Of a stretch of 52,912 nucleotides of DNA, positions 41,737 through 50,779 are shown piece by piece (within the stretch, counting starts at the first letter, position 1; the number at the start of each line of letters is the position of its first letter). The notes under the pieces were generated by a model. The model did not search any database and had not been told where the DNA came from. It was given only the letters and a program-made list of their open reading frames with translations. This DNA comes from CAINVV01 sp964506325 (GTDB taxonomy: Bacteria; Bacteroidota; Bacteroidia; Bacteroidales; Prolixibacteraceae). The translations under genes and the position numbers were made by a program. The stretch covers positions 1 to 52,912 of the forward strand of contig CAZDLO010000014.1 of assembly GCA_964506325.1 (NCBI GenBank). The letters run 5' to 3'.

Positions 41737-43866
41737 TTATTTTCTGCGTCCCGTTTCTTCCGGCCCGACCGGTTTAAAATCCGGTATCAGTTGTTGTATT
41801 CCCAGGAGTTCCTTTTTTGTCCAGGTTACATCACCGATATTACCCGGTCCTATATCCTGGCTGATGGTCCGGTTGTTGCCCTTTACCGGTCCCCAGGCAG
41901 CTTTACCGTTGTGAATCTCCTTTACATTAACGAAAAGGTTCCAGGCAATCGCATTACCTTTCGGTACCTCAGGATGGTTTTCAAGATAGGAGACAAGTCC
42001 GGGATAGCTTACCGAGTAGGGAGGATTCCTGTAATTGACCTCCTTCAGCTCCTTTTCAAACAGTCCGCCGTCATAAAGCCAGTCTTTGGCCCAGTTTTCA
42101 AGCCTGTTGTCGAGGTGTACTGCCATTTGGGAATCGATGAAGATATTGGCAGTCATGGGATTAAAGCTTCCTCCCCCCATCATGATAGTTCTTGATCCGG
42201 CCTTGTAAAAAATATTGCCGTAAACGGAAGTTCCGCAGGCACCGTCATCCATGTAGACTGCCATGGTCATGCCAAACCTGCCACAATTTTTGAAAAGGTT
42301 GTACCTGATGACTGTTCCAAATTCTGACGGGTTCCTTCCCAGGTAGAATGCTCCCTGGTCGTCCATAAAGGTGCAGGCATCCTGTATAACATTGTATTCG
42401 ATCAGGTGGTTATTGCCATGGAGGTAAATTTCCGTAGCGGGTGATTCATTGAAAGTGCAATGCCTGATTATGTTGCCGACGCCGTGAATGTTGACCGGGC
42501 ATTTGTAGGAATAGGTAAGCCGGCCGCAATGGGTAAATTCGCAATCGGAGATCCAGTTGCCTGCGGGATCAAGGGTTTTCCTGTCGCCACCCCCCAGGCA
42601 GATGCCGCCACTGCCAATATTTTCGATGTTGCAGTTGAGGACTCCATTGTTTTTACCCCCGCTGCTGTTGAAATTGTTCTGATGCTCACCGAAAGAGTCG
42701 TAGCCCAGACCGATTCTGACAGCCAGCATTCCCAGGTTTCTGAAACTGCAGTCTTTGACCAGGTTGTTGTTTCCATTGACAATGGAGATACCTGTACCTC
42801 TTGCGGCTTCGAATACAATACCCTCAAACCGGATATTCGAGGCCTTGTCCATGCTCACCAGGGGAGAACCAAGCACCGATACTAGAATTGTATCAGATTG
42901 TGAAGCAGGAGTATAGGGATAAAAGTACAGTTTCCCGGTTTTGTTGCTTAAATAAAATTCACCGGGCTGGTCGATCTCTTCCAAAAGATTGAAAATCCGG
43001 TATTTGTTCCATTCTTTTTTACCGCTGATCCCATACACGTGGGAGTCGGCCAATGAAATTTCCTGTTTGTCAGGGTCAATGGATTTTATTCGAAGCTGAT
43101 CGCTTGCCCAGGCATAGGTAAAGCAACCAAAAACCATGGCATCACTCTCTTTTGGCCACTTATGGATCCTTTCCGAAGGGAAGCGGATGATCCCGGGATA
43201 AGCCTTTGCGTCTTTTATTCCCGGGTCGATAACATCCTCAGGGTGAATCTGAATCTTGTCCTGGTTCGGATAACCGGCGAGTACGAAGGGTTTTCCGTTG
43301 ATGAAAAGCTCTATTCCGGAGGCAACGTACGGCCGGCCAAAACCGGCAAGTTTCCATCGGACGGAATCCGGCACATCCAGGTTCCCCAGGTCAATCTCCC
43401 GGATTTGTGTCCTGGCAGAAACGTCGATGATACGGTCAGAAACTGAAGGTTCTGACAGGGGCTTTACTTTATCCGGCGAAATCCTTACAGCACCGCAGAT
43501 GGAGACCTTTTCCCCGGGGAATGCACTGTAGACCACCGGATGCAATTCGCTGCCGGAGTCGTTTTCATCCAGCCGTAAAGTATGGGTCAAAGAGTAAATC
43601 CCTTGCCTGATCCATATCTTGTGATCCCTGCTGTGGAAATCCGGATTGTTCTTTCCGGATTGCCTGAGTGCGTCCCGTGCCTGTTCAAGAGTTGCGAACG
43701 GATCCTCTTTGGTGCCGGAAGCACCGGGTTTTCCTGAAGGTGAAACATACCATTCATCCTGCTTTTCGGTGTTAACAGCCGTGACTGTTGCCGTGCAGAA
43801 AAGGAAAAGCATGGTCCAGGTCAGAACTTTCCTGACCGCGGCAAAATAGTTGCAGTAGTTTATCAT
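41737..43866 (-). CDS. Secreted right-handed parallel beta-helix protein (glycosidase/lyase-like, GH141-like candidate)
   Basis: A 709-aa exported protein (hydrophobic segment ~15-31). After WYVSPSGKPGASGTKEDPF, a start typical of beta-helix glycan enzymes, an inserted beta domain (~110-300) precedes the helix (~330-600). There, stacked repeats such as NIRFEGIVFEAARGTGISIV, NLVKDCSFRNLG and NIIRHCTFNESPATEIYLHG are visible. GH141, GH120 and pectate-lyase-like families share this plan; GH141 is my best guess from the N-terminus and size, with low certainty. The substrate may be a plant cell-wall or algal polysaccharide. It is followed downstream in context by a six-hairpin glycosidase-like protein. 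Confidence 0.8.
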   Translation of the reverse strand: MINYCNYFAAVRKVLTWTMLFLFCTATVTAVNTEKQDEWYVSPSGKPGASGTKEDPFATLEQARDALRQSGKNNPDFHSRDHKIWIRQGIYSLTHTLRLDENDSGSELHPVVYSAFPGEKVSICGAVRISPDKVKPLSEPSVSDRIIDVSARTQIREIDLGNLDVPDSVRWKLAGFGRPYVASGIELFINGKPFVLAGYPNQDKIQIHPEDVIDPGIKDAKAYPGIIRFPSERIHKWPKESDAMVFGCFTYAWASDQLRIKSIDPDKQEISLADSHVYGISGKKEWNKYRIFNLLEEIDQPGEFYLSNKTGKLYFYPYTPASQSDTILVSVLGSPLVSMDKASNIRFEGIVFEAARGTGISIVNGNNNLVKDCSFRNLGMLAVRIGLGYDSFGEHQNNFNSSGGKNNGVLNCNIENIGSGGICLGGGDRKTLDPAGNWISDCEFTHCGRLTYSYKCPVNIHGVGNIIRHCTFNESPATEIYLHGNNHLIEYNVIQDACTFMDDQGAFYLGRNPSEFGTVIRYNLFKNCGRFGMTMAVYMDDGACGTSVYGNIFYKAGSRTIMMGGGSFNPMTANIFIDSQMAVHLDNRLENWAKDWLYDGGLFEKELKEVNYRNPPYSVSYPGLVSYLENHPEVPKGNAIAWNLFVNVKEIHNGKAAWGPVKGNNRTISQDIGPGNIGDVTWTKKELLGIQQLIPDFKPVGPEETGRRK

Positions 43867-43937
43867 AGGATTCTTTTTCTTTGTTCGATTTGTTGCAGGC
43901 CAAAGATGCGGATGCTGGAACTGTCAGTTGCGCATTT

Positions 43938-45962
43938 TCATTGTTTGATTTCCCTGAACAGCTCAGCAATTCGCCTTTCTGAACTGTTTTCGGAGGAGAG
44001 TTTCTTTTCAAGATGTGCGGTCAGGCCTGCACAAAGTTTTGCCAGGGTATCCAGGTAAAGCTGATCTGCCGCATTTTGAGATACTTCGGGCAGTGCGACC
44101 AGTTTGCCTTCAACCTTCAGCCGTGTCCGTTCCTGTATTACCCCGACACTTTCGATGATCAGGTTTGCATGTGCAGCTTCGTATGTCTGCTCAAACCCTT
44201 CCCCGGTAAGCCTGGTCGCAAAGTTGCTGATTTTGCTGAGTAAATCTTCTGACGGTAAAGTTCCTGATTTCGGTTTATAGCCCGGAAGCAGTGATGCAAC
44301 AGTGCTGAAATCGGCTATCGTCATGACAGGCTGGCTTTGCAAGGGTACAGAGAATCCTGGATCAGCTTTCCCCGTGCCCATTCCAATAGAAACCATGACA
44401 GTTCCAGGTTCCGCGTCAAGCTTTAGTTTAATGGATTTTTCATCAAAATCCCTGCATTTTTTCCCGTTTATCCTTACTGAATTTATGCTCCCATTGCCAA
44501 TGACCTGGAAGAATATCTTCTTTTCCCCGAACCAGACAGGGAAAGACTGCACCATGGTTGTTATCCCGTCCGGCACATGCGGATAGATCCTGATCCCGTC
44601 TGCCAGGTATTCATATTCGAACAGCCCGCGCATGAATCCGCCCGGTGCACCCCAGGAGTCGTAGACACAGTTGACCGGTAATTTTGGCTGGTAGGGAGCT
44701 GATCCAAAGTTGGTAAGGTTGTTGTCCAGCCGGAATACGGGTGCAAGTTTGAGTATTTCCGAGAAACCATCTGCGGCATCCTGCCATGCTCCCACGCGGT
44801 AATAGCCCAGCTGCATGCGTGCCTCGCAGGTTGTCCAGTGGCCGCCGTTGATCCACCGGCCAAAAGTGAAGAGTCCTTTGTCATCATACATGTCATCGTA
44901 CCCGGGGAAATTCGGGACAATCAGCCTGTAGGGGCGCAATCCGTAGATGGATTTGATTTTCTTGTATATCTTCATCGCCTGCTGGTCGTCTGCGATCCTG
45001 AAGGCCATGGCATCATGGTTGGGAGTTGATTCAAAATAGCCATATTGGTCGTTGCCGAACAGTCCGTGAAGGGTGCCGTCCTTCTCCATGGCCCTGACAA
45101 AATATCCCTCAGGTGCAGTCAAGAGCTTCAATCCCTCCCTTACTTTGGCTATCCTGGATTCGTAGGTTTTCACCATCTCTCCTCTTCCGCACATTTTCTC
45201 AAGCTCTATCATCCTTTTCAATCCGGCGATATAATTGACGGAGATCTCAGTGAGGTATGCAGGTTCATAAGAACCGTCAGGCAGTTGTTTCCCTGATCCG
45301 GCATAACTGGGCGCCAGCAGGTTGCCGGCACTTCCAACGAGGAAGATATTTTTATCCGGATCGCGGCGGCCGTCGACAAATTCGACACACTTTTCCAGGA
45401 GCGGCAGGTAGCGGTCGGTGGTTGCCTTGTCTCTTTTGACCAGCAGCAGTTCACTTTGCAGAATGATTCCGGCAGTTGTGAAACCATAGGCCCAGTCGTG
45501 TATTTTGTGTTTTCCGTCGCCCTGCCTGAAATAGACCTCACCAGGTTTTGCACAGTCACAGAGGGAACCAACAGGTGCACAATAACCGTTTTTATCTTTC
45601 CGTACACCATCGCCGATCATGTTGAACCATAATTCCTGCGAATTTTCCACAAATCTCCGGTAGGCAGGGTCCATCAGGGGCATCAGGGTGTAGGAGGTGC
45701 CAAAGGAATTCTGGATCCACCAGGCATCCCAGGTGGGGCCTTCGACAAAACCATTCCATGCAGGATGGTAGAGCATTGAAAGATTTTCGAGGACCGGGTC
45801 AGGACGGGTCATACGGTAGGCCTGGTCCAGCAGGTGCAGGTAGGTAGTGTCTCCCTTGCCGGAGAAGTACCGGCCTGTAAAATCAGGTTGGGCAATTATA
45901 TTTCCACCGGTCCATAAAACCAACAGAACGGAACCCAGGGCATTTCTGAAATAGCTTGTCAT
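43938..45962 (-). CDS. Secreted six-hairpin (alpha/alpha)6 glycosidase-like protein
   Basis: Start at 45962 (674 aa, MTSYFRNALGSVLLVLW) gives the signal peptide; the ATG at 45995 adds 11 residues. The body resembles (alpha/alpha)6-toroid glycosidases: EGPTWDAWWIQNSFGTSYTL, HDWAYGFTTAGIILQSELL, RWINGGHWTTCEARM and YDSWGAPGGFMRGLFEYEYL, followed by a beta domain (FPVWFGEKKIFFQVIGNGS) up to ~540. A final helical tail (~580-674) rich in Glu/Leu (EKKLSSENSSERRIAELF) is not part of the usual fold. CAZy family and substrate are not assigned. Confidence 0.75.
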   Translation of the reverse strand: MTSYFRNALGSVLLVLWTGGNIIAQPDFTGRYFSGKGDTTYLHLLDQAYRMTRPDPVLENLSMLYHPAWNGFVEGPTWDAWWIQNSFGTSYTLMPLMDPAYRRFVENSQELWFNMIGDGVRKDKNGYCAPVGSLCDCAKPGEVYFRQGDGKHKIHDWAYGFTTAGIILQSELLLVKRDKATTDRYLPLLEKCVEFVDGRRDPDKNIFLVGSAGNLLAPSYAGSGKQLPDGSYEPAYLTEISVNYIAGLKRMIELEKMCGRGEMVKTYESRIAKVREGLKLLTAPEGYFVRAMEKDGTLHGLFGNDQYGYFESTPNHDAMAFRIADDQQAMKIYKKIKSIYGLRPYRLIVPNFPGYDDMYDDKGLFTFGRWINGGHWTTCEARMQLGYYRVGAWQDAADGFSEILKLAPVFRLDNNLTNFGSAPYQPKLPVNCVYDSWGAPGGFMRGLFEYEYLADGIRIYPHVPDGITTMVQSFPVWFGEKKIFFQVIGNGSINSVRINGKKCRDFDEKSIKLKLDAEPGTVMVSIGMGTGKADPGFSVPLQSQPVMTIADFSTVASLLPGYKPKSGTLPSEDLLSKISNFATRLTGEGFEQTYEAAHANLIIESVGVIQERTRLKVEGKLVALPEVSQNAADQLYLDTLAKLCAGLTAHLEKKLSSENSSERRIAELFREIKQ

Positions 45963-46042
45963 AGTATAGTTTGGATAGTTGTTGTGCGGATTCATATCAG
46001 GTTATGGCAAGAGGAGAAATTTGACCTTGCCCGGAGAGAATC

Positions 46043-47458
46043 TCAGCAAATTCTCACCGTTTCGATACCCAGTATCATCCCCAGTTTTTCGATGGAAGCG
46101 GCAATATGTCCGACACCAATGGCGCAATGATGAGCAGGCCCCTGTTTGGACCAATGGTTCATAAATGCTTTTGCCCCTGGCTTGAAACGGTAGCGGCTGT
46201 TGGTGTTCCCAATCTCCAGCACCGGGCCGGGCACTGATTCCCCTTCCGCCGCCAGGAAGAATATCCCATCCCTGCCTTCAACCACCGAAAGCAGTGTGAC
46301 CGGGCCTTGTCTGACACTCATCTGGATGGAGAGCCCTTTGCCGGGCTTACCGTGGAAAATAGGGAGTGGCACCAGTTTGACACTTCCTTCCGCGATGGCG
46401 AAATGGGCGGGGCCGTCATGTCCCAGGAGCACGACATCGTCGTTGAAATCCATCAGGTAAAACTCCGAAAAGGAGCCGCCTGCTCCAAATGCGGACATGA
46501 TCTTCATGGCCTGGGCATTCTTCACTTCATACTCCCCGGCTACGGGAATGTTTTTCCCTGTCAGGAGTGTGTTGCCGGCTATTACGGATGTGACAATATT
46601 TTCATAGTCATTGCCCGGTTCACCCTCGTAATAATAAGCCATTGATCCGAGATTGTGCGATTCGACGAGTTTGTCGAGCGCTACAGAAGTGCATGCGGCA
46701 CGTTCCAGTTCATCCGGTGCACATTCCGGTGCAACATCAAAGGCAACGCGGAATTCATCCATCTTGGCCCTGATCTCCTGTGCGGTAACGCCATCCCTCC
46801 ATTTTTTCAGTTCGCACATCTCGAGCATTTCGACATGCGTTCCAAAAACAGCGGATTGCCTGGCCAGATCGGTGTAGACATCAAGCATCCCTCCGTAATA
46901 ATGGCCCAAAACTCCCAGCCTGTTGTTCCGCATTACGCTTGCCACACCTGCTGCCCGGACGAATTCCTCAATCTCCTTCCAGGCCTCTTGCTCAGCGAGA
47001 TAGCCGGTTATTATATCGTATTTTATTCCTGCCCGGTTGAAAACACCCGCAATTTCGGGTACAGAGCATGCCTGGCAGTGTTCGAGCCACAGACCTGTCA
47101 TTTTGCCCCTGTCTTTGAGGTTGTTGAAGGATGCATAATCAAGTGTTGCCACCGGCTGGAGGTTTAGCAGGATGACCGGGACTTTGACTTTCTGTGCTAC
47201 CGGCAGTACTGTTGAGGAGAGCGCATAAGTTGAGATATATAGGAAAAGCAAGTCGAACTCCTGCCTGGCCAGCAGCGAAGCAGCTTCCCGGGCACGTACC
47301 GGATTGTCGACCATCCCGGCGTCTATAACTTCAACTCCGAATCCGGCAATTTTGGCACCGATTCCTTGCTGGTATTTTGTCAGGTTGTCCAGCAGTCCGT
47401 CGAACTGTCCCCAGTAGGTGTCGAGCCCGATACCCATCAATCCTATTTTTGTTGCCAT
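46043..47458 (-). CDS. L-arabinose/L-fucose isomerase-family protein
   Basis: I start at 47458 (471 aa, MATKIGLMGIGLDTYWGQ), because the 26 residues upstream lack family features. The N-terminal Rossmann-like domains contain FLYISTYALSSTVLPVA. The C-terminal domain carries likely metal ligands E in GEYEVKNAQAMKIM and H in HHCAIGVGHIAASIEKLG, the latter equivalent to the HHTAFSQ segment of AraA. It is clearly divergent from the canonical araA at 25 kb. It may isomerise another aldose released by the neighbouring enzymes. It sits 80 bases upstream of the six-hairpin gene and follows the VOC gene, all on the minus strand. Confidence 0.82.
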   Translation of the reverse strand: MATKIGLMGIGLDTYWGQFDGLLDNLTKYQQGIGAKIAGFGVEVIDAGMVDNPVRAREAASLLARQEFDLLFLYISTYALSSTVLPVAQKVKVPVILLNLQPVATLDYASFNNLKDRGKMTGLWLEHCQACSVPEIAGVFNRAGIKYDIITGYLAEQEAWKEIEEFVRAAGVASVMRNNRLGVLGHYYGGMLDVYTDLARQSAVFGTHVEMLEMCELKKWRDGVTAQEIRAKMDEFRVAFDVAPECAPDELERAACTSVALDKLVESHNLGSMAYYYEGEPGNDYENIVTSVIAGNTLLTGKNIPVAGEYEVKNAQAMKIMSAFGAGGSFSEFYLMDFNDDVVLLGHDGPAHFAIAEGSVKLVPLPIFHGKPGKGLSIQMSVRQGPVTLLSVVEGRDGIFFLAAEGESVPGPVLEIGNTNSRYRFKPGAKAFMNHWSKQGPAHHCAIGVGHIAASIEKLGMILGIETVRIC

Positions 47459-47567
47459 GCGTGTAACTGGTTGTTTGGTTTCCTCATAAACAAATGTAAT
47501 CTCTTTTTGAATTTTTATGGATATGGTACCGGGCAATCGTGCGAAATGGAGAGAAAATGTTTGATAT

Positions 47568-48407
47568 TCAGGCTTCCAGCAACCTCTGAATATCCAATTT
47601 CTTCATTTTCAGCAATTCTTTCATGACCTGTTCCCCTTTTATGGGGTCAGACATCAGTTCTCCCAGAATCCGGGGAATAATTTGCCAGGATACTCCATAC
47701 CTGTCGGTAAGCCAGCCACATTGCACTTCCGATCCACCCTCGGTGAGTTTATCCCAGGTAAAGTCGATTTCCTCCTGATTTTCACATTCCACGACGAATG
47801 AGACCCCGGCATCAAACAGGAATGCATGCTCACCTGGGCCATCCATGGCTGCCAACTGGTCGGAGCCAAGGTTAAACCTGCCAAATTTCAGGCTACCGGC
47901 CGGTGCGCCCTCTCCTTCAGTGTAATATTCGGAGTAAATAACTCCCGAATTATGAAAGATGGAGGCATAGGATTTCATGGCTTCTTCTGCTTTGCCAAAC
48001 TGCTCACCGACGAAAAGCATCAGCGGGATTATTTTTTGCTGCCCCGGTGCAAGGTCTCCAAGAAATAACTGCCAGGTCATTCCAAATTTATCTGCTAACC
48101 AGCCATATTTCTCGCACCAGGGATAGCTTTCGAGGGGCATCATGGCAAATCCTCCGTCCGACAGGTCGTGCCATAATCTCTCAATCTCTTCGTTGGTAGT
48201 GCAGGTTACAAAAAGTGAAATCGAAGGATTGATCTTATAGACAGGCCCTCCATTCAACAACATCACTTTTGTTTCTTCGAGTTCAATCTGCACGACCAGG
48301 TTGGATTCCGCCACTATTTTTGAATTTCCGAAAAGGCGGCAGTAAAGTTGGGCTGCTGCTTCTGCCTGGCCATCAAGCCACAAACAAGGATATATTTTAT
48401 TTTTCAT
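47568..48407 (-). CDS. Two-domain VOC / PhnB-like protein
   Basis: A 279-aa cytoplasmic protein made of two PhnB-like (glyoxalase/bleomycin-resistance fold) repeats. Residues ~1-120 read YPCLWLDGQAEAAAQLYCRLF through EKYGWLADKFGMTWQLFLG; residues ~125-260 read IPLMLFVGEQFGKAEEAMKSY through CGWLTDRYGVSWQIIP. The GWL(A/T)D(K/R)(F/Y)G(M/V)(T/S)WQ end motif is seen twice. Function is unknown. The ATG lies inside a CATAACT heptamer array bordering a MITE-like element. Confidence 0.88.
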   Translation of the reverse strand: MKNKIYPCLWLDGQAEAAAQLYCRLFGNSKIVAESNLVVQIELEETKVMLLNGGPVYKINPSISLFVTCTTNEEIERLWHDLSDGGFAMMPLESYPWCEKYGWLADKFGMTWQLFLGDLAPGQQKIIPLMLFVGEQFGKAEEAMKSYASIFHNSGVIYSEYYTEGEGAPAGSLKFGRFNLGSDQLAAMDGPGEHAFLFDAGVSFVVECENQEEIDFTWDKLTEGGSEVQCGWLTDRYGVSWQIIPRILGELMSDPIKGEQVMKELLKMKKLDIQRLLEA

Positions 48408-48428
48408 AACTCATAACTCATAACTCAT
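48405..48428. repeat. CATAACT heptamer array, left part
   Basis: Three exact CATAACT units plus CAT; the first CAT is the complement of the VOC start codon. A matching part (ATAACT CATAACT CAT) lies at 48784-48799 beyond the MITE-like element. Related aactcat words recur around 51249-51300 and 51408. Confidence 0.85.
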
Positions 48429-48783
48429 CACTAGCGTTTCGTTATAAAATTCAAATTTCTTCTGTAACCCTAGAAAACAAAGAGTTGTAGAGGTTTTAAA
48501 ATTCAAACGATTTGAAATAATATTGGTAATCATTTGCATTTCTGTAAATTCCAATCTACTGAATATCAAGACCAAAATGATAAAAAAANNNNNNNNNNNN
48601 NNNNNNNNNNNNNNNNNNNNNNNNNNNNNNNNNNNNNNNNNNNNNNNNNNNNNNNNNNNNNNNNNNNNNNNNNNNNNNNNNNNNNNNNTTGCATTTCTGT
48701 AAATTCCAATCTACTGAATATCAAGACCAAAATGATAAAAAAATTCAGAAATTCTGATTCTGAAAAATAACGAAACGCTAGTG
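48429..48783. mobile_element. MITE-like element with 17-bp terminal inverted repeats
   Basis: CACTAGCGTTTCGTTAT at 48429-48445 and its exact complement at 48767-48783 bound AT-rich DNA without a transposase. An AT dinucleotide flanks both ends. Removing the element plus one AT joins the heptamer array in phase. Allowing for the 100 N and one copy of the 55-base overlap, the real length is ~200 bases. No parent IS is in this window. Confidence 0.65.
48534..48743. other. 100-N gap flanked by identical 55-base ends (scaffolding artefact)
   Basis: Positions 48534-48588 and 48689-48743 are identical over 55 bases (starting TTGCATTTCTG and ending in seven A), directly bordering 100 N (48589-48688). 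This is what two contigs overlapping by an assembler k-mer look like when joined without merging. An open frame across the Ns has no meaning. Confidence 0.85.
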
Positions 48784-48809
48784 ATAACTCATAACTCATC
48801 TCTCATCAC

Positions 48810-50021
48810 TCATCTCTCCCTAAAAACCTCCCTTACCGCTTCCAGGTAACCAAACCTGAAGGTGGTATCCGGCTCCAGGTAGCTTCCCTCGGCCCATTCA
48901 TTCCAGGCGTTGATGGTCACCAGTTTGTGCCTGCCGGGATGCCTGTCGAGGTATTTTTTCGCTTCCCGCAGGGCATCCTTGAAGAGGGCGGGTGTGGTAT
49001 TGACCACGGCATTCTGAATTTTTACCGGAAACCTGGGGTTGTTGTCCCAGCCGATGGAAACCTGGGGAAAGTAAGGAATTGTGAAGGTAGAATCATACTC
49101 CGACCATTTGGCCATTCCTTTTTTGGCCCAGACTGAATACTCTTCTCTCGGGGAGATGCCGGCATAGTGCACCCACTGGTAATTGGTCATGCTGTTGAAG
49201 CCAAGGTAAAGCAGGGCCTCATTCTGGGTTTTAACCAGGTCGGAGGGTACACCTGTGAGTGAAGCCGGCACCTGTCCCCACACAATGGCCTGCAGGTGTA
49301 GACCAGGAAAGCCGGCGGCCCTGGTCTTTTTCCTGAAAGTTTCAAGTGCTTCTTTTGCTTTCTCCGTTCCACCGATACCTTTGATAAATGTACCCAGTTC
49401 ATAAATGCTGAAAACCGGCATGCCGTCAATTTTGTAATAATTTGGTTGTTTGAAGTAGTCATTGACAATGTGATCGGTCATCCCTTCGAAAGTGAGACTG
49501 TCTACTCCGCCTTTCCAGTATACCAGGCTCTTGTCAGGATTGGCGGGGTCGAGGTAGCTGTTGTGGTCGTGGTTGGCCCACATCAGGTAAAAAGTCATTT
49601 GACTGTTATTGGCAGCTTTCAGAAAACCTTTGTTGAGGCAATCTTCAAGGAATGGCTTTCCGGCATACCAGTACCAGTCGAAAATAAAAGTATTGACGCC
49701 ATGATCCGTAGCCGCCCGGATCTTTTGTTCCATCACGGCAGGGTCAGATTCATCCGTATAGCCCCAGAGCGGTACTTTGGGCAACTGCTCTCCCGCAAAT
49801 TTAGGTTTTGATTTGTAAATTGCCTCCCATTCTCCTTTCCCGTCAGGGAAGACGCTGATTTCCCTGAACCTTTTGTCCGGATGGTAGGCAGGCCAGTAAA
49901 AGGCAGCTATGTCATAAGACCGGGGCGGAACTGTTCCGGTCTTTGTGTTTTGTGATTTTCCCGGCAAAAAAAGGCCGAGAAGGCAGAGAAAAAGAAGATG
50001 TGGGTAAAGAGTCTTGATCAT
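48810..50021 (-). CDS. Secreted GH99-like / WbsX-type glycan enzyme
   Basis: Start at 50021 (403 aa, MIKTLYPHLLFLCLLG) gives the signal peptide ending PGKSQ; the ATG at 50132 adds 37 residues and overlaps the divergent gene. DIAAFYWPAYHPDKRF, NTFIFDWYWYAGKPFLEDCL, YLMWANHD and the C-terminal TINAWNEWAEGSYLEPD are the hallmarks of the WbsX/GH99-like domain, a TIM barrel. The two Glu in AWNEWAEG are candidate active-site residues. Family members act on mannose-rich or other glycans; the substrate is open. The last residues run into repeat DNA. Confidence 0.88.
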   Translation of the reverse strand: MIKTLYPHLLFLCLLGLFLPGKSQNTKTGTVPPRSYDIAAFYWPAYHPDKRFREISVFPDGKGEWEAIYKSKPKFAGEQLPKVPLWGYTDESDPAVMEQKIRAATDHGVNTFIFDWYWYAGKPFLEDCLNKGFLKAANNSQMTFYLMWANHDHNSYLDPANPDKSLVYWKGGVDSLTFEGMTDHIVNDYFKQPNYYKIDGMPVFSIYELGTFIKGIGGTEKAKEALETFRKKTRAAGFPGLHLQAIVWGQVPASLTGVPSDLVKTQNEALLYLGFNSMTNYQWVHYAGISPREEYSVWAKKGMAKWSEYDSTFTIPYFPQVSIGWDNNPRFPVKIQNAVVNTTPALFKDALREAKKYLDRHPGRHKLVTINAWNEWAEGSYLEPDTTFRFGYLEAVREVFRER

Positions 50022-50086
50022 GATAAACGGGTAATATAGGGTTGCCAACCCAAGCAAGATAGCCATTTTTATTGTAAATTTGGAGC

Positions 50087-50779
50087 ATGCAAAGCCCAAA
50101 CCTGTTAACAAGAATAGTAATGCCTGCTCCAAATCTGACTTTTTCCAAAGGGCATATGATGGTCCTGGATTTTACCCTTGAATTTTGCGTGGTACTTCTG
50201 GTAATCCTGTTCAAGGAGCACGCCGACCTTGTTCTTCTGTTGGCATGGATTTTTATTGTGGGCTATGTGTTATGGCTGCGAAGATACTCCGTACTTCTGC
50301 ACCAGGTGATGGCAACAGCCTTTGCCATTGGCTGGGTCTCCTTTGCAAGTGATTATTACGGGTACGAGTACGACTACTTTTCCATTTTCGGAATAAACAC
50401 CCTGCCGTTGATGGCCTGGACGTTGTCTCTGCTGGCATTGGGAGAATTTTGCAACAGCCTGAATTTGAAAAAAAGGGAATACCGGTTTTTTATTTTTGTC
50501 CCTTTGTTCTGGTTTTTCCTGATCCTGTTTGAAACAGTCGCCTACCACGTGCTTGGGTTGCGAAACACCAATACTTCGGGCTTTGCCGGGATACCCTACT
50601 TTGATTGTATCCATGCACCCTTCTGGATGAAAGTTTGTTATTTTGGAATGGGTCCGGTTTATTATGGGCTGACCCTGCAAGCAGATTATTGGCTGACAAG
50701 GATTTCGCCGGTCAAGACGGTTCAGGAACCGGGAGCAAAAACCAGGATGAAAAGTGTCTCTTTGCCCGGAACCGATTGA
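50087..50779 (+). CDS. Uncharacterised multi-pass membrane protein
   Basis: A 230-aa protein with six or seven hydrophobic helices (e.g. LLAWIFIVGYVLWL, TLPLMAWTLSLLALGEF, FFIFVPLFWFFLILF). Conserved-looking polar segments are SDYYGYEYDYFSIFG and LGLRNTNTSGFAGIPYFDCIHAP. Other starts at residues 12 or 24 are possible. I do not recognise the family. It is divergent from the GH99-like gene (65 bases between starts), and only non-coding repeat DNA follows. Confidence 0.65.
   Translation: MQSPNLLTRIVMPAPNLTFSKGHMMVLDFTLEFCVVLLVILFKEHADLVLLLAWIFIVGYVLWLRRYSVLLHQVMATAFAIGWVSFASDYYGYEYDYFSIFGINTLPLMAWTLSLLALGEFCNSLNLKKREYRFFIFVPLFWFFLILFETVAYHVLGLRNTNTSGFAGIPYFDCIHAPFWMKVCYFGMGPVYYGLTLQADYWLTRISPVKTVQEPGAKTRMKSVSLPGTD

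Noticed and set aside
46655..47167. 170-codon open frame antisense to the isomerase-family gene
   Set aside because: The isomerase carries family motifs on the other strand.
48534..48770. Open frames running across the 100-N gap
   Set aside because: They exist only because N codons are read as unknown residues; the flanks are duplicated assembly ends.
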